From: an uncultured Dorea sp. | Lineage (GTDB): Bacteria; Bacillota; Clostridia; Lachnospirales; Lachnospiraceae | Length of the DNA stretch: 32,561 nt | Assembly: GCA_910584265.1 (NCBI GenBank) | Contig: CAJTZE010000038.1 | Coordinates: 1-32,561, forward strand | Reading direction: 5' to 3' | Shown: piece by piece, positions 23,265 through 30,847 of the stretch | Numbering within the stretch: position 1 is the first letter of the stretch | Layout of the letters: every line of letters begins with the position of its first letter | Program-made: the position numbers and the translations under genes | Notes under the pieces: model-generated | The model's database searches: none | The model's input: the letters and a program-made list of their open reading frames with translations, nothing else | Told to the model about the DNA's origin: nothing

Positions 23265-23552
23265 CTACGTGATCCGGACATTATCCGGGAATTCACCGGC
23301 AATCATGCAGATGCCAATGAAAAAGGAATCCACCAGAGTACGTGATTTCTCTGAAAGATTCCCATAATATATATCAGCCCTTCCGGGCGATATCTCATAT
23401 GTGATTGTATCCTCTGTCAGTGCCTGAATGGATTCTGCCAGCGTCTGCACCAGAGCCGTCACTCCCGCACAGACAATATCCTGTCCCGGCGGTGCATGCC
23501 CGGCATGGCCGGATACATGGATACGGTCTCTTCTCACTTTTACTTCAATCAA
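23265..23552 (-). CDS. prp: Phage-encoded Prp-like cysteine protease (capsid/tail maturation)
   Basis: The 95-residue protein belongs to the Prp (YsxB) family, the Firmicutes cysteine protease that trims the N-terminal extension of ribosomal protein L27. Catalytic residues are visible: His16 in SGHAGHA and Cys28 in GQDIVCAG, 12 residues apart as in Staphylococcus aureus Prp (His22/Cys34). The start is a TTG at 23552 with AAGGAGG 8 nt upstream; the longer frame to 23642 lacks this and would add about 30 residues unlike the family. It sits where a prohead protease is expected, immediately before scaffold and capsid, and three structural proteins carry L27-like N-termini. It follows a terminator and leads into the triple hairpin. 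Confidence 0.88.
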   Translation of the reverse strand: MIEVKVRRDRIHVSGHAGHAPPGQDIVCAGVTALVQTLAESIQALTEDTITYEISPGRADIYYGNLSEKSRTLVDSFFIGICMIAGEFPDNVRIT

Positions 23553-23576
23553 TATGCTCACCTCCTTAAAAATGGG

Positions 23577-23610
23577 TATAAAAATACCGCTCACTCCATG
23601 GAATGGGCGG
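23577..23610 (-). terminator. Terminator closing the toxin-immunity cassette
   Basis: Reading minus, CCGCCCATTCCA and TGGAGTGAGCGG (23587-23610) pair over 12 positions with one mismatch and one G-U, followed by TATTTTTATA. It starts 3 nt after the stop of the last immunity-like gene and precedes the Prp gene. Confidence 0.65.
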
Positions 23611-23613
23611 CTT

Positions 23614-23881
23614 CTAAACAACTTCCTCCATTGCTTTTTCAAGTTCTTTTTTCAGCCTTTCTTTAAAAACTGCAATCTCTTCCTGCGTCATTCCCGGCTC
23701 CGCTGATGCGCATATATATGGGACTTCATCTGCCAATATTTCTGTAGCTCTCGGCTGTTCTCCATACATTTCATCATAATCGTCAACCAAAGCATCCTCT
23801 AAAATAACAGAAAACTCATATATATCTGAAGGGGTATTATCTAAAAAGACTTTGATATAATCTGCTATTTTTTTTTAACAT
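23614..23881 (-). pseudogene. Frameshifted immunity-like small gene (A9 tract)
   Basis: A Shine-Dalgarno (AAAAGGAG) and ATG (23881) open a frame that reaches TTA plus nine A (23868-23876) and then stops after 14 codons. One base fewer would join it to an 86-codon open frame running to TAG at 23614. That frame encodes an acidic, helical protein (KKIADYIKVFLDNTPSD, then EEIAVFKERLKKELEKAMEE). The frame after the A-tract has no usable start of its own, so the gene is broken, phase-variable, or read by transcriptional slippage. No family is recognised. Position after two other small genes behind the toxin-like minor capsid gene suggests an immunity protein. Confidence 0.6.
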
Positions 23882-23897
23882 TGCTTACCCACTCCTT

Positions 23898-24122
23898 TTA
23901 ATCTAAATAACCATCCCACTCATCAAGTCCTCCTTCTAAATCACTATACGGACATGCTTTGCAGATTTCCCTTGCCTTTTCAATATCCTTGATTTCTGAA
24001 AGCTCCTTAGTAGATGAAATTTTAAACATTCCTGTTAAGCAACACAATGAATCATAACACAGGTCAATACTAATAATCTTTTCGTATGCGGGACAATAAT
24101 GATCATTTTCATAATCCAACAC
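23898..24122 (-). CDS. Cysteine-rich small protein, candidate immunity protein
   Basis: This 74-residue protein starts at a GTG or the adjacent TTG (24122/24119), 2 nt after the stop of the gene before; an ATG at 24152 lies inside that gene and has no Shine-Dalgarno. It has six cysteines, including CPAYEKIISIDLCYDSLCC and ICKACPYSDLEGG, so it may bind zinc or an Fe-S cluster. It ends DEWDGYLD, strongly acidic. The DNA is AT-richer than the surrounding head genes. Small acidic proteins after a toxin-bearing MuF gene are usually immunity factors; I know no function for this one. Confidence 0.6.
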   Translation of the reverse strand: MLDYENDHYCPAYEKIISIDLCYDSLCCLTGMFKISSTKELSEIKDIEKAREICKACPYSDLEGGLDEWDGYLD

Positions 24123-24124
24123 CC

Positions 24125-24433
24125 CTAAGCGCCTCTTTCTAAAACATAGCAAACAAAATCATCATTGAGTTTTAGGTTATACTTTTCAAAATGATATATA
24201 TACCTAGTATCCCAATAATACAGGCCGTCCTCATAGCCATTCACGCCAGCCTTTATGATCTCACCAGATATCTCATCTGTCAAAGACATTCCTGCCGCAC
24301 AATCTGGCTTGAATGACTTTAAATAAGCCACTATCTTTTCCTTTCCATCTATTGCAGTATTCTGAATAAGTTCTTTAATCGGTTTCGCCGTTTCATCTCC
24401 TGTGAATTCTCTTACATTACTAATTTCTTTCAT
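24125..24433 (-). CDS. Candidate immunity protein for the MuF-type toxin
   Basis: This 102-residue acidic protein (MKEISNVREFTGDETAKPIK) contains KEKIVAYLKSFKPDCAAGMS and YYWDTRYIYHFEKYNLKLND. It begins 13 nt after the stop of the toxin-like minor capsid gene, with AGGAAG at good spacing, so it is the first gene after the toxin and the best candidate for its cognate antidote. No signal peptide or membrane segment is seen, so it should act in the cytoplasm. It is not a known virion component and has no counterpart in standard phage head operons. The family is not recognised. Confidence 0.62.
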   Translation of the reverse strand: MKEISNVREFTGDETAKPIKELIQNTAIDGKEKIVAYLKSFKPDCAAGMSLTDEISGEIIKAGVNGYEDGLYYWDTRYIYHFEKYNLKLNDDFVCYVLERGA

Positions 24434-24446
24434 ACTTCCACTTCCT

Positions 24447-26123
24447 TTAAGGATAAAATGTAATCATATGTCCAGTATTCTTATATTTTGACTTGCCAAT
24501 CGTAAAAGTACCATCACTTCTAGCCCAAATAATATCATCTGGTGCCTCAACCGGAACCCCTAGCTTACTTGACAAACGCTGAGCAAAACAATTCTCTCCC
24601 TGTCCCGTTGAGCACGATAACAATCTGATTGAAGATCTGCCATCATAATCCGGCCTGGATTTAATAATTTCTGCAAGTGTATCGGCGCTAATACGTTCTC
24701 CGAAGAAATTCGCTGTTTTGGGCGCTCCGTGAAGTGCGACATCATAATAGCCGGGCTTTGCAGGTATCCTTGACGCAAAACTGCCAAACGTATCATCTGA
24801 AAATATCGGCCTTTTTTGGGATATGCCTTTTTTAATTATTGCCTGCTGTCTCAATTCTCTATACTTAGCACTTCCAGATTCTGCTTTTATTTTTATTATA
24901 TCACCTTTGATTGGCTTAGCAAATGATTTTACTGCATTTTCAGTAAGCTTCTGCTTGTTTATCGCAACAATATATGAGGCTTTACTTGGCGCAATCCTTC
25001 CCTGCATATCCAGATAAATCCACTCGCGCTCCTGCTTAAGCCCCATCTTCTTTGAGAACCTTGCATACTCATCAAGCTGTCCCTGGTATTTACATCTGGC
25101 AAGCATCACTTCATCCGGATCGGCGCCGCCGGCCTGCAGGAGCTTCACCTTCTCACGCTGCGCCCTCATAGCAGTTTCCATCCGCCTCTGCTTCTGCTTT
25201 GCCTCATACACGGTGTACTCTTTTCCTTGGAATTCCTTCGGGGTATTTTCTTTCCGGTTCATCTCGTCCAGCCATTCATCCGGCCATGCCCGCACCGAAA
25301 TGCCGGGGAAGAACGGCAGGCGGGAATGATAGCAGTTTGCACCTTCTAAACCTGTCACCGTACCCAGTCCGCATACAGACTCCAGTTCTTCCCGGCTGTA
25401 CACCCTTCCCTGCCATGCCTGATGATCCGGCCGGGCGCCCATATGCCAGTCCACCTCAAAATAATCCGTGCCAAGCTTTTCAGCATTCATATCCGCTATC
25501 TTCCCAGAAAGCTGTTTGATCCCCGTCATAACCGCCATTCTCGCGGCAACATTTACCCGGTACGACCTGCCTGATGCATAATCTATTGTCCTGAGACCGC
25601 TGTTCGTAAGCTGTGTTACCGTCCTTCTTAAGACACTGTTGTAATCAAAGGCACCGCTTGCAATATCCAGCACTGCATTATCCAGATAACCTTGATATAT
25701 CTGGGCAAGAGGCGTGAGCACCTTCCGCCCGTTACCGTAATCCAGATAGAACCCCAGAGACTGAGTGATATTCTCCAGCTCTCCTTTGGTCTGCCGGATA
25801 TATCCCTGTGTAAGCATCTGGAGCCGGTCATTTTCCTCATAAGGGATAAATCTCTGGTTGACCTGCTCATAAATATCCTTATTTCGGACATATTCCCAAT
25901 CAATTACCTTATCATACAGTTCAAACATTTCCGGATAAGATGCATCCAGAGCCTCTTTCAGCATCCGCTCAATATCTTCCGAAGAATTACCCAGAAGCAG
26001 AAGCCGGTTAATCTTCCCAGTTTTCTGTATCCGCCTGACGATATCCCCCATGATCCGCTCTTCCAGAGTGGAAAAATTATTCTCTATCTTCCGGGAAAGC
26101 TTCTCTTTATACTCCTGATTCAT
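24447..26123 (-). CDS. MuF-type minor capsid protein with C-terminal polymorphic-toxin-like domain
   Basis: Residues about 1-290 match phage minor capsid protein 2 (Phage_min_cap2/MuF-like): GLRTIDYASGRSYRVNVAAR, DWHMGARPDHQAWQGRVYS and GANCYHSRLPFFPG. This part goes into the head with the portal. Residues about 300-450 are a basic linker. Residues about 455-558 form a separate domain: YYDVALHGAP with His465-Gly466, an RISADTLAEIIKSRPDY helix, RLLSCSTGQG with Cys504, LGVPVEAPDD and a final NTGHMITFYP. I recall this domain as a C-terminal toxin module of LXG/RHS-type proteins. Its HG...LxxC pattern is reminiscent of clan-CD (caspase/CHAT-like) peptidases. DNA becomes AT-richer from here into the small genes after it. 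Domain function is inferred. Confidence 0.82.
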   Translation of the reverse strand: MNQEYKEKLSRKIENNFSTLEERIMGDIVRRIQKTGKINRLLLLGNSSEDIERMLKEALDASYPEMFELYDKVIDWEYVRNKDIYEQVNQRFIPYEENDRLQMLTQGYIRQTKGELENITQSLGFYLDYGNGRKVLTPLAQIYQGYLDNAVLDIASGAFDYNSVLRRTVTQLTNSGLRTIDYASGRSYRVNVAARMAVMTGIKQLSGKIADMNAEKLGTDYFEVDWHMGARPDHQAWQGRVYSREELESVCGLGTVTGLEGANCYHSRLPFFPGISVRAWPDEWLDEMNRKENTPKEFQGKEYTVYEAKQKQRRMETAMRAQREKVKLLQAGGADPDEVMLARCKYQGQLDEYARFSKKMGLKQEREWIYLDMQGRIAPSKASYIVAINKQKLTENAVKSFAKPIKGDIIKIKAESGSAKYRELRQQAIIKKGISQKRPIFSDDTFGSFASRIPAKPGYYDVALHGAPKTANFFGERISADTLAEIIKSRPDYDGRSSIRLLSCSTGQGENCFAQRLSSKLGVPVEAPDDIIWARSDGTFTIGKSKYKNTGHMITFYP

Positions 26124-26130
26124 CTATCTG

Positions 26131-27561
26131 CTACTCCATTACAGATGCCTGCTCCGGCAGATTCTTTTTTGCCGTCTCTTTATCCTCATGATACCATTTT
26201 GCCCGGTACTCCCATAACTGCATGACACCCATGCTCACATCCTGCCTGTCCTGCTGGCGCTCCGCGCTTTTATCCTCAATGATGGAATCATCAAAATCAA
26301 TCGTGATTTCACAGTCTTCCTCCAGTTCTGTATTCCCGGAGACGATACCCAGCCGTATAATTACCCGGATCAACTCCTTCAGCACACTGTCCAGAAGAAC
26401 CTCATGCTTCTGGATCGTACGGTACATATCTGAATTTTCACTGATTACCTGCGTAGCCGTCACAACCGTTCCTTTTTCAAACTTGTACCGTTCCGTACCG
26501 AAGCCGCATTTGAAAGAAAGGAAATTCAGGTCGTCATTGATTGCCTGGCTGTGCTGATCTGCACGAATTTCCATATTGGACTCTTCAATCATTTTCCCAG
26601 AACTTTTTCCAAACTGCGCCTCCTCTGGAAGCTGGTGGAACACTACGTCATTCGGGTCAAATACCGGATTCCCGTCTAAAAAGTCAAGCGTTTCGCCTTT
26701 TACAAAAATACGTTTTTTACCAAGTTCAAACTCATTTGAGTAAGAATCGTATTCCAGATCTATCTTCTCCAGCGTTGGAATCGAATTAGCAAACAGAGAT
26801 GCACCCATCGGGTTAGAATCGTCATCATCAATGTTATTTACAATGTTCAGCCGGTCAATCACAAACTGCGGTTCCATGCTCCCGGTCTCAATCCGTTCCG
26901 CAAGCTCTGCAAATGCAGGAAGTCTCTTCCACTTCTGCGGTTCCAGTTCCTGCCCTGCTCCGCTGGTACACAATACCACCTTGTTTGTTATCACATACTG
27001 GCTGCCTTCTCCAGTTGATTCTATCTGATGGAACTGGAAATGTGCATATTTCTTCCGTTTCACTGTATGTACAAACATAAATACGCATTCGGTGATTCTT
27101 CGGTTTTTCCATGAAAGCGGAAAGATATTCTCGGCTTCCACGTAATTAATTTTTATCTCCGCTCTCCGTACCCTCCCGTACTCATCCACTTCCACATTGT
27201 CCAGATAAGGGATATATGCCGCTGTCCCTGTACTTGCTTTACGCTCCTGGTACTCATTTCCCATATTCCAGAAATCATTGCACTCAAGAACCTCTTTTAC
27301 AAACTTATTTGTAGTTTCATCAGAAACAGTTATTTCCACACGCTCATTCAGCAGAAGGTCTGCCATATCCTCACAGACCTTTTTTGCTATCCCTAAAGAT
27401 TTCCTTTTCCGCTTAATACGGTTTTTCCCATTATAGACCTTATAATGGTGAAATGTCTTTACATCTCCCTGATACCAGCTCCTCCACTTCGCAATATGCC
27501 GGTAAAAGGAGCTGCTTACCGTATCTATATCATTCTTCTTAAAAAAATCAAATACATTCAA
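26131..27561 (-). CDS. Portal protein (SPP1 gp6 family)
   Basis: The 476-residue protein is the dodecameric portal. SPP1-type features include FYRHIAKWRSWYQGDVKTFH near the N-terminus, IAKKVCEDMADLLLNERVEI, and RLNIVNNIDDDDSNPMGASL in the middle. The helical stem and crown region ends ETAKKNLPEQASVME. The ATG overlaps the terminase stop as ATGA, showing coupled translation. The minor capsid gene starts 7 nt after its stop. Confidence 0.92.
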   Translation of the reverse strand: MNVFDFFKKNDIDTVSSSFYRHIAKWRSWYQGDVKTFHHYKVYNGKNRIKRKRKSLGIAKKVCEDMADLLLNERVEITVSDETTNKFVKEVLECNDFWNMGNEYQERKASTGTAAYIPYLDNVEVDEYGRVRRAEIKINYVEAENIFPLSWKNRRITECVFMFVHTVKRKKYAHFQFHQIESTGEGSQYVITNKVVLCTSGAGQELEPQKWKRLPAFAELAERIETGSMEPQFVIDRLNIVNNIDDDDSNPMGASLFANSIPTLEKIDLEYDSYSNEFELGKKRIFVKGETLDFLDGNPVFDPNDVVFHQLPEEAQFGKSSGKMIEESNMEIRADQHSQAINDDLNFLSFKCGFGTERYKFEKGTVVTATQVISENSDMYRTIQKHEVLLDSVLKELIRVIIRLGIVSGNTELEEDCEITIDFDDSIIEDKSAERQQDRQDVSMGVMQLWEYRAKWYHEDKETAKKNLPEQASVME

Positions 27562-28919
27562 TCTGTTTCATCCATCCTTTCACCTGCCGGTAGAAAATGC
27601 TTAATCTTCAGCCACATCCCCATTACCATATACCGCAGGGCATCGCATCCGTGGTCATTCATTTTGACCGGCACTTCCTTCCCCTTTTCAATAGAATCTT
27701 TGTCATACTCATACAATCCAAGCTCCCAGTCCAGCTTTTCCTGATCCGGGGATACCGTAAGGACTCCATAAGAAAAACACTTCTGCACTCTCTGGATCCC
27801 GACGGCCACATCATTTTGTGCCGGAAAAAGTTTTACTGTATAATCACAATACACGGCCTTCCTTTTGATTTCCTCGGCAAGGCCTGCCGCCGACGGGTCT
27901 ATATACACATAAAAAGTCCCGCATTTATAATCTTCATGCAGGCGGTCTGTCAAACTAACAAAATCATCTGCATATTCGGAAGGGCTCTTCTGGGTTCCCG
28001 TATCCCTCCCCGAATAGTAATACTCTTTCAGGCCTTCCATCCGCCTCCTGCCTACATTCAATCCAAAGGCCTGATAGGTTGTTGCATTCTGCTGGCCGTA
28101 GTCAATCCCTATTCCGATAAGCTGATACCGGATATCTTCCTCTGCAGCAGGCCGGTACCGGTTCTTGTTACCATACATATAGTAGATCAGTTCATCCACA
28201 CCGATTGCCTCGCCGAGCCATACCCAGCGGTACATTTTCGGATCAGAAGCTTCCATCTGCTCCGCGGAATCAATCAGCTCCTGCCCCAGCCACCCCGGAG
28301 ACACGTCCCGGTAATCCGTGTGGATGTGGATGCAGTCAGAACGCTTCTCCATCTTTTTACACCACTGGTTTACTGGCGCATTCGGATTCTTCGGAGGGTT
28401 ATACAGATAGATCATCTGGAACCCGCTACTGTTACCCCTGACAAAGGTTGCCTCAATGTTGGACAGCTCGTCCTCTCCTTCCCCGTCATCAAAGAACTCC
28501 GTCAGCTCATCCAGAATAACCAGCTTGATCGGCTTATCCTCATCGATAATGCCTTTTGTATCATCAATACCGTCAGACCCGGCAAAATAAATCGTAGTAT
28601 TATGCTTCTTATACGTAATCTCCATAGGGGATTTCGTAATCCTGAATTTACTCTTTGGTATCTTAAGCCTGTTAATACCGCGGAGCATTTCCTTGTACAC
28701 GGTTTTCCTCAGCTTATTGTGATGCTTCCTCAGGACCACCACAGAACCGTGCGGATCAGCAGCAATCTGATAGTCGGCACGGATAGCGGCAAAGCTTGAT
28801 TTTGTCCCGGCGCGGCCAGAGGTCAGTATAATATGCTTAATCCGGCTGTTGAATATCGGCAGATATTTCGGAATGATGATCTCCGATATCCTTACCTGTT
28901 TTTTCTTTCTCTGCATCAT
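27558..28919 (-). CDS. terL: Terminase large subunit (PBSX/SPP1 type)
   Basis: The 453-residue protein is the packaging motor and nuclease. The ATPase has a modified Walker A (SGRAGTKSS, residues 34-42) and Walker B (LVILDE, about 133-138). The C-terminal RNase H-like nuclease has IGIDYGQQNATT, FYVYIDPSAAG and NDHGCDALRYMV, supplying the acidic residues. The start at 28919, with AAGGAG upstream, overlaps the small subunit gene by 83 nt; the frame extends to 29069 but that would lie deep inside terS. Terminase_3 (PBSX) type; such enzymes usually package by headful from pac, less often cos. Confidence 0.94.
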   Translation of the reverse strand: MMQRKKKQVRISEIIIPKYLPIFNSRIKHIILTSGRAGTKSSFAAIRADYQIAADPHGSVVVLRKHHNKLRKTVYKEMLRGINRLKIPKSKFRITKSPMEITYKKHNTTIYFAGSDGIDDTKGIIDEDKPIKLVILDELTEFFDDGEGEDELSNIEATFVRGNSSGFQMIYLYNPPKNPNAPVNQWCKKMEKRSDCIHIHTDYRDVSPGWLGQELIDSAEQMEASDPKMYRWVWLGEAIGVDELIYYMYGNKNRYRPAAEEDIRYQLIGIGIDYGQQNATTYQAFGLNVGRRRMEGLKEYYYSGRDTGTQKSPSEYADDFVSLTDRLHEDYKCGTFYVYIDPSAAGLAEEIKRKAVYCDYTVKLFPAQNDVAVGIQRVQKCFSYGVLTVSPDQEKLDWELGLYEYDKDSIEKGKEVPVKMNDHGCDALRYMVMGMWLKIKHFLPAGERMDETD

Positions 28920-29616
28920 TGATAATCTCAACTCCTTCATCCTCTTCCGGATCAGAACCCTTTTGGATCCGCTCCGTGTTCGCCCTGATCTGCTCAATGC
29001 GGGCCTTCTGCTCATCCGTTGCAAGGTCCCACCGCTTATGGAGCAGTTCATCATACTGCTTGATGTCATTCCGGAGGGATGTCATTGCTTTTGCCTGAGC
29101 ACTTAAGAAGTTCCCCTGCTTATCCCATGCCTGCTGTACTTCCCACTTCTCCCCGGTAACATTTCCGTGCTTTTCCTCCACCTTCTCAATGGTCTTATCA
29201 TCCTTGTCACGCACATACATGATCTGCTGTGCACGGATAATGGCGGCATAAGAAATCACTATCTGGCTCCAAAGGATATCCAGCGGGTCTGTTGGCATAT
29301 CCTGAATAATAGAAACGGTCTCTTCCGGAAGATGCTTCGAGTAGAAGCCGAACTTTTCTGCATTCTTATTTCCCTTCGGCGCACCATGGCCGGCAGCGTT
29401 CTTGTTGCCGGGCTGTGCACCCTGTTTTCGTTTTGATTCCGAACGTTCGCTTTTATTCTTTTCCGAACGTTCGCTTTTGTCCCAAGCCTGATTATGCTTC
29501 CATCTTCGGACTGTTCCTTCTGGTTTACCCAACTCTTTTGCTATATCTACCAGAGCCATGCCTGAATGATACATTTTTTCTGCCTTGACTGACTCTGGAC
29601 ATCTGGATCTTGGCAT
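28837..29616 (-). CDS. terS: Terminase small subunit
   Basis: The 259-residue protein has an N-terminal helix-turn-helix (MALVDIAKELGKPEGTVRRW, about residues 20-39). A basic linker with the duplicated block SERSEKNKSERSE (about 46-58) and QPGNKNAAGHGAPKGNKNAE follows, typical of Phage_terminase small subunits. A coiled coil (about 95-225) for ring assembly and a C-terminal acidic tail complete it. The start at 29616 follows GAGAGG. It recognises the packaging site; the repeat encoding the SERSE block (29437-29478) may be that site. Confidence 0.88.
   Translation of the reverse strand: MPRSRCPESVKAEKMYHSGMALVDIAKELGKPEGTVRRWKHNQAWDKSERSEKNKSERSESKRKQGAQPGNKNAAGHGAPKGNKNAEKFGFYSKHLPEETVSIIQDMPTDPLDILWSQIVISYAAIIRAQQIMYVRDKDDKTIEKVEEKHGNVTGEKWEVQQAWDKQGNFLSAQAKAMTSLRNDIKQYDELLHKRWDLATDEQKARIEQIRANTERIQKGSDPEEDEGVEIINDAEKEKTGKDIGDHHSEISADIQQPD
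29437..29478. repeat. Direct repeat with 10-bp palindromes inside terS (possible pac)
   Basis: TTCCGAACGTTCGCTTTT occurs at 29437-29454 and 29461-29478 (24-bp period). Each copy contains the palindrome CGAACGTTCG. The repeats encode the two SERSE blocks of TerS. Packaging sites are often inside terS, so this could be bound by the small terminase. Confidence 0.55.
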
Positions 29617-29669
29617 CTCAGCACCTCTCAGTTCCAACTAAAAAATCTTGAATAATACCCACTTCACTT

Positions 29670-30419
29670 CTAATAGTTTTTAATAATCAGTTCCTTGTAG
29701 CGACGCGGGTTAGTTTTCGTTACAAGGTTATCCTGCCTGTCTACTTCAATCATTGCATATCCTTCATACAGCTTCCGTATTTCCGGACAGTCATTGTATG
29801 AAAGGATGAATCTGCCTTTTATCCCGGACAGGCGTTCCTTCAGCCTCAGATGATCCTCAGGCTGAAATCTGTCCGGATAATACTTCTCTGCTTCGTAGTA
29901 CGGCGGATCACAATAAAATAACGCTGATTCACGGTCATAAGTCTTTATCAGCTGACCAAAATCAACGTTCTCAATCACTACTCTGTTTAACCGCTTTGAA
30001 ACCTCCTGCAGGTAACTAACTGCCGCCTGCATATCCCTGGACCGCACACCAAACGATTTCAAGCCGGAGCCAAAGCTTAATTTAATACTGCAGTAAAAAC
30101 GCGCTGCCCTCTGGATGTCTGTCATGCCGCGCACCTCATTCTGTGCTATACAGTCAAAGAACTGCTCCCTGGATATCAGCATCCATTCCAGCTCTTTCTG
30201 CAGCGCTTCTGGATGGTACTTCACGCAGCGGTACAGGTTAATCAGGTTCCCGTTGATGTCGTTAAATACCTCCAGCGCTGCATGTTTTTCACTGCTGAAC
30301 AGAACCCAGCCAGCGCCTCCAAAGACCTCAATATATCGGTCAAAGGATTCCGGGAACTGCTCAATGATTTTCTTTTTCAGGCGCTTCTTACCGCCTATCC
30401 AGCTTATAAAACTGTTCAT
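29670..30419 (-). CDS. DNA adenine N6-methyltransferase (D12 class)
   Basis: The 249-residue protein is a Dam-type (MethyltransfD12) enzyme. It has SFISWIGGKKRLKKKI at the N-terminus, SAM motif YIEVFGGAGWVLF (about 29-41), catalytic DPPY in LFYCDPPYYEAEKYY and a C-terminal FILSYNDCPEIRKLY. It transfers a methyl group to adenine in a short site, probably to protect phage DNA from host restriction or to mark packaging. No cognate endonuclease is next to it, so it is an orphan. It sits just before terS. A second enzyme of this class ends at the right edge. Confidence 0.9.
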   Translation of the reverse strand: MNSFISWIGGKKRLKKKIIEQFPESFDRYIEVFGGAGWVLFSSEKHAALEVFNDINGNLINLYRCVKYHPEALQKELEWMLISREQFFDCIAQNEVRGMTDIQRAARFYCSIKLSFGSGLKSFGVRSRDMQAAVSYLQEVSKRLNRVVIENVDFGQLIKTYDRESALFYCDPPYYEAEKYYPDRFQPEDHLRLKERLSGIKGRFILSYNDCPEIRKLYEGYAMIEVDRQDNLVTKTNPRRYKELIIKNY

Positions 30420-30500
30420 GTTATCAACCCTCTTTCTGTAATACGCGGGTATTATTCAAGAGGTATCTATTAAAAAGCATAAAGCTCATTAACCGTTACT

Positions 30501-30531
30501 GTATTAGAAAAGCACCCCGCGGGGAGGTGCT
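30501..30531 (-). terminator. Hairpin terminator after the 84-residue ORF
   Basis: Reading minus, AGCACC and GGTGCT (30526-30531 and 30511-30516) pair around a GC-rich 9-nt loop, followed by TTTTCTAATA. It lies about 27 nt after the stop of the preceding ORF. The rest of 30420-30557 holds only the methylase leader, with a small inverted repeat AATAC-CCGC-GTATT (30440-30453). Confidence 0.6.
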
Positions 30532-30557
30532 CATATAATTTATTTATATCTGTTCTT

Positions 30558-30812
30558 TTATTCGTATATAACCTTAAAATGATAAATAGAAACTAAGTGC
30601 GAATCATCGGCATATCGCAACATTTCTTTTGTATTCTCACTTAATTCATCATCATTATACTTAAATACTTTTATCTCATAATTTCCTTCTTTTGGAAATT
30701 CGCACTCCTCAGATTTAATATAATAAAAAAGACCTCCTGTGATGCAGGAAGCCTTCTTTCTGGATTTATTATGTATCATGGGGAGGAACCCCGGATTGAT
30801 TATCCCAGTCAT
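30558..30812 (-). CDS. Hypothetical 84-residue protein, start uncertain
   Basis: The C-terminal two thirds looks like a real protein (YEIKVFKYNDDELSENTKEM, then LRYADDSHLVSIYHFKVIYE). The first 32 residues are odd: they are encoded by a promoter-proximal leader and an intrinsic terminator stem (30725-30755). The only Met starts (30812, 30779) have no Shine-Dalgarno, and the first is only about 3 nt after the predicted transcription start. Either the start is leaderless and translation disrupts the terminator, or the coding part is a fragment behind a small RNA. No family is recognised. Confidence 0.4.
   Translation of the reverse strand: MTGIINPGFLPMIHNKSRKKASCITGGLFYYIKSEECEFPKEGNYEIKVFKYNDDELSENTKEMLRYADDSHLVSIYHFKVIYE
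30725..30755 (-). terminator. Intrinsic terminator inside the 84-residue ORF
   Basis: Reading minus, AAGGCTTCCTG and CAGGAGGTCTT form an 11-bp stem with two G-U pairs and a 5-nt loop (CATCA), followed by a T-run. It ends transcripts of the sigma-r4-like gene or of the short unit starting at about 30815. Confidence 0.8.
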
Positions 30813-30815
30813 TCT
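30725..30815 (-). ncRNA. Possible ~90-nt small RNA or attenuated leader
   Basis: A perfect extended -10 promoter (30822-30830) and a strong intrinsic terminator (30725-30755) bracket about 90 nt. Inside is a second small hairpin, GGGG-TTCCT-CCCC, just before an ATG at 30779. The unit matches no RNA family known to me. A leader with antitermination by translation is the alternative. Confidence 0.4.
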
Positions 30816-30821
30816 AGAATA

Positions 30822-30830
30822 ATTATAGCA
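30822..30830 (-). promoter_or_regulatory. Extended -10 promoter TGCTATAAT
   Basis: TGCTATAAT on the minus strand (30822-30830) is a consensus extended -10. The -35 at 17-bp spacing is weak (TAACAT, 30845-30850) and overlaps the end of the sigma-r4-like gene. Predicted start is about 30815. Confidence 0.6.
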
Positions 30831-30847
30831 TATCTAAATTATAAATG

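Noticed and set aside
30440..30453. Operator AATAC-CCGC-GTATT before the adenine methylase
   Set aside because: A 5-bp inverted repeat is too short to claim without a second copy or a known binder.
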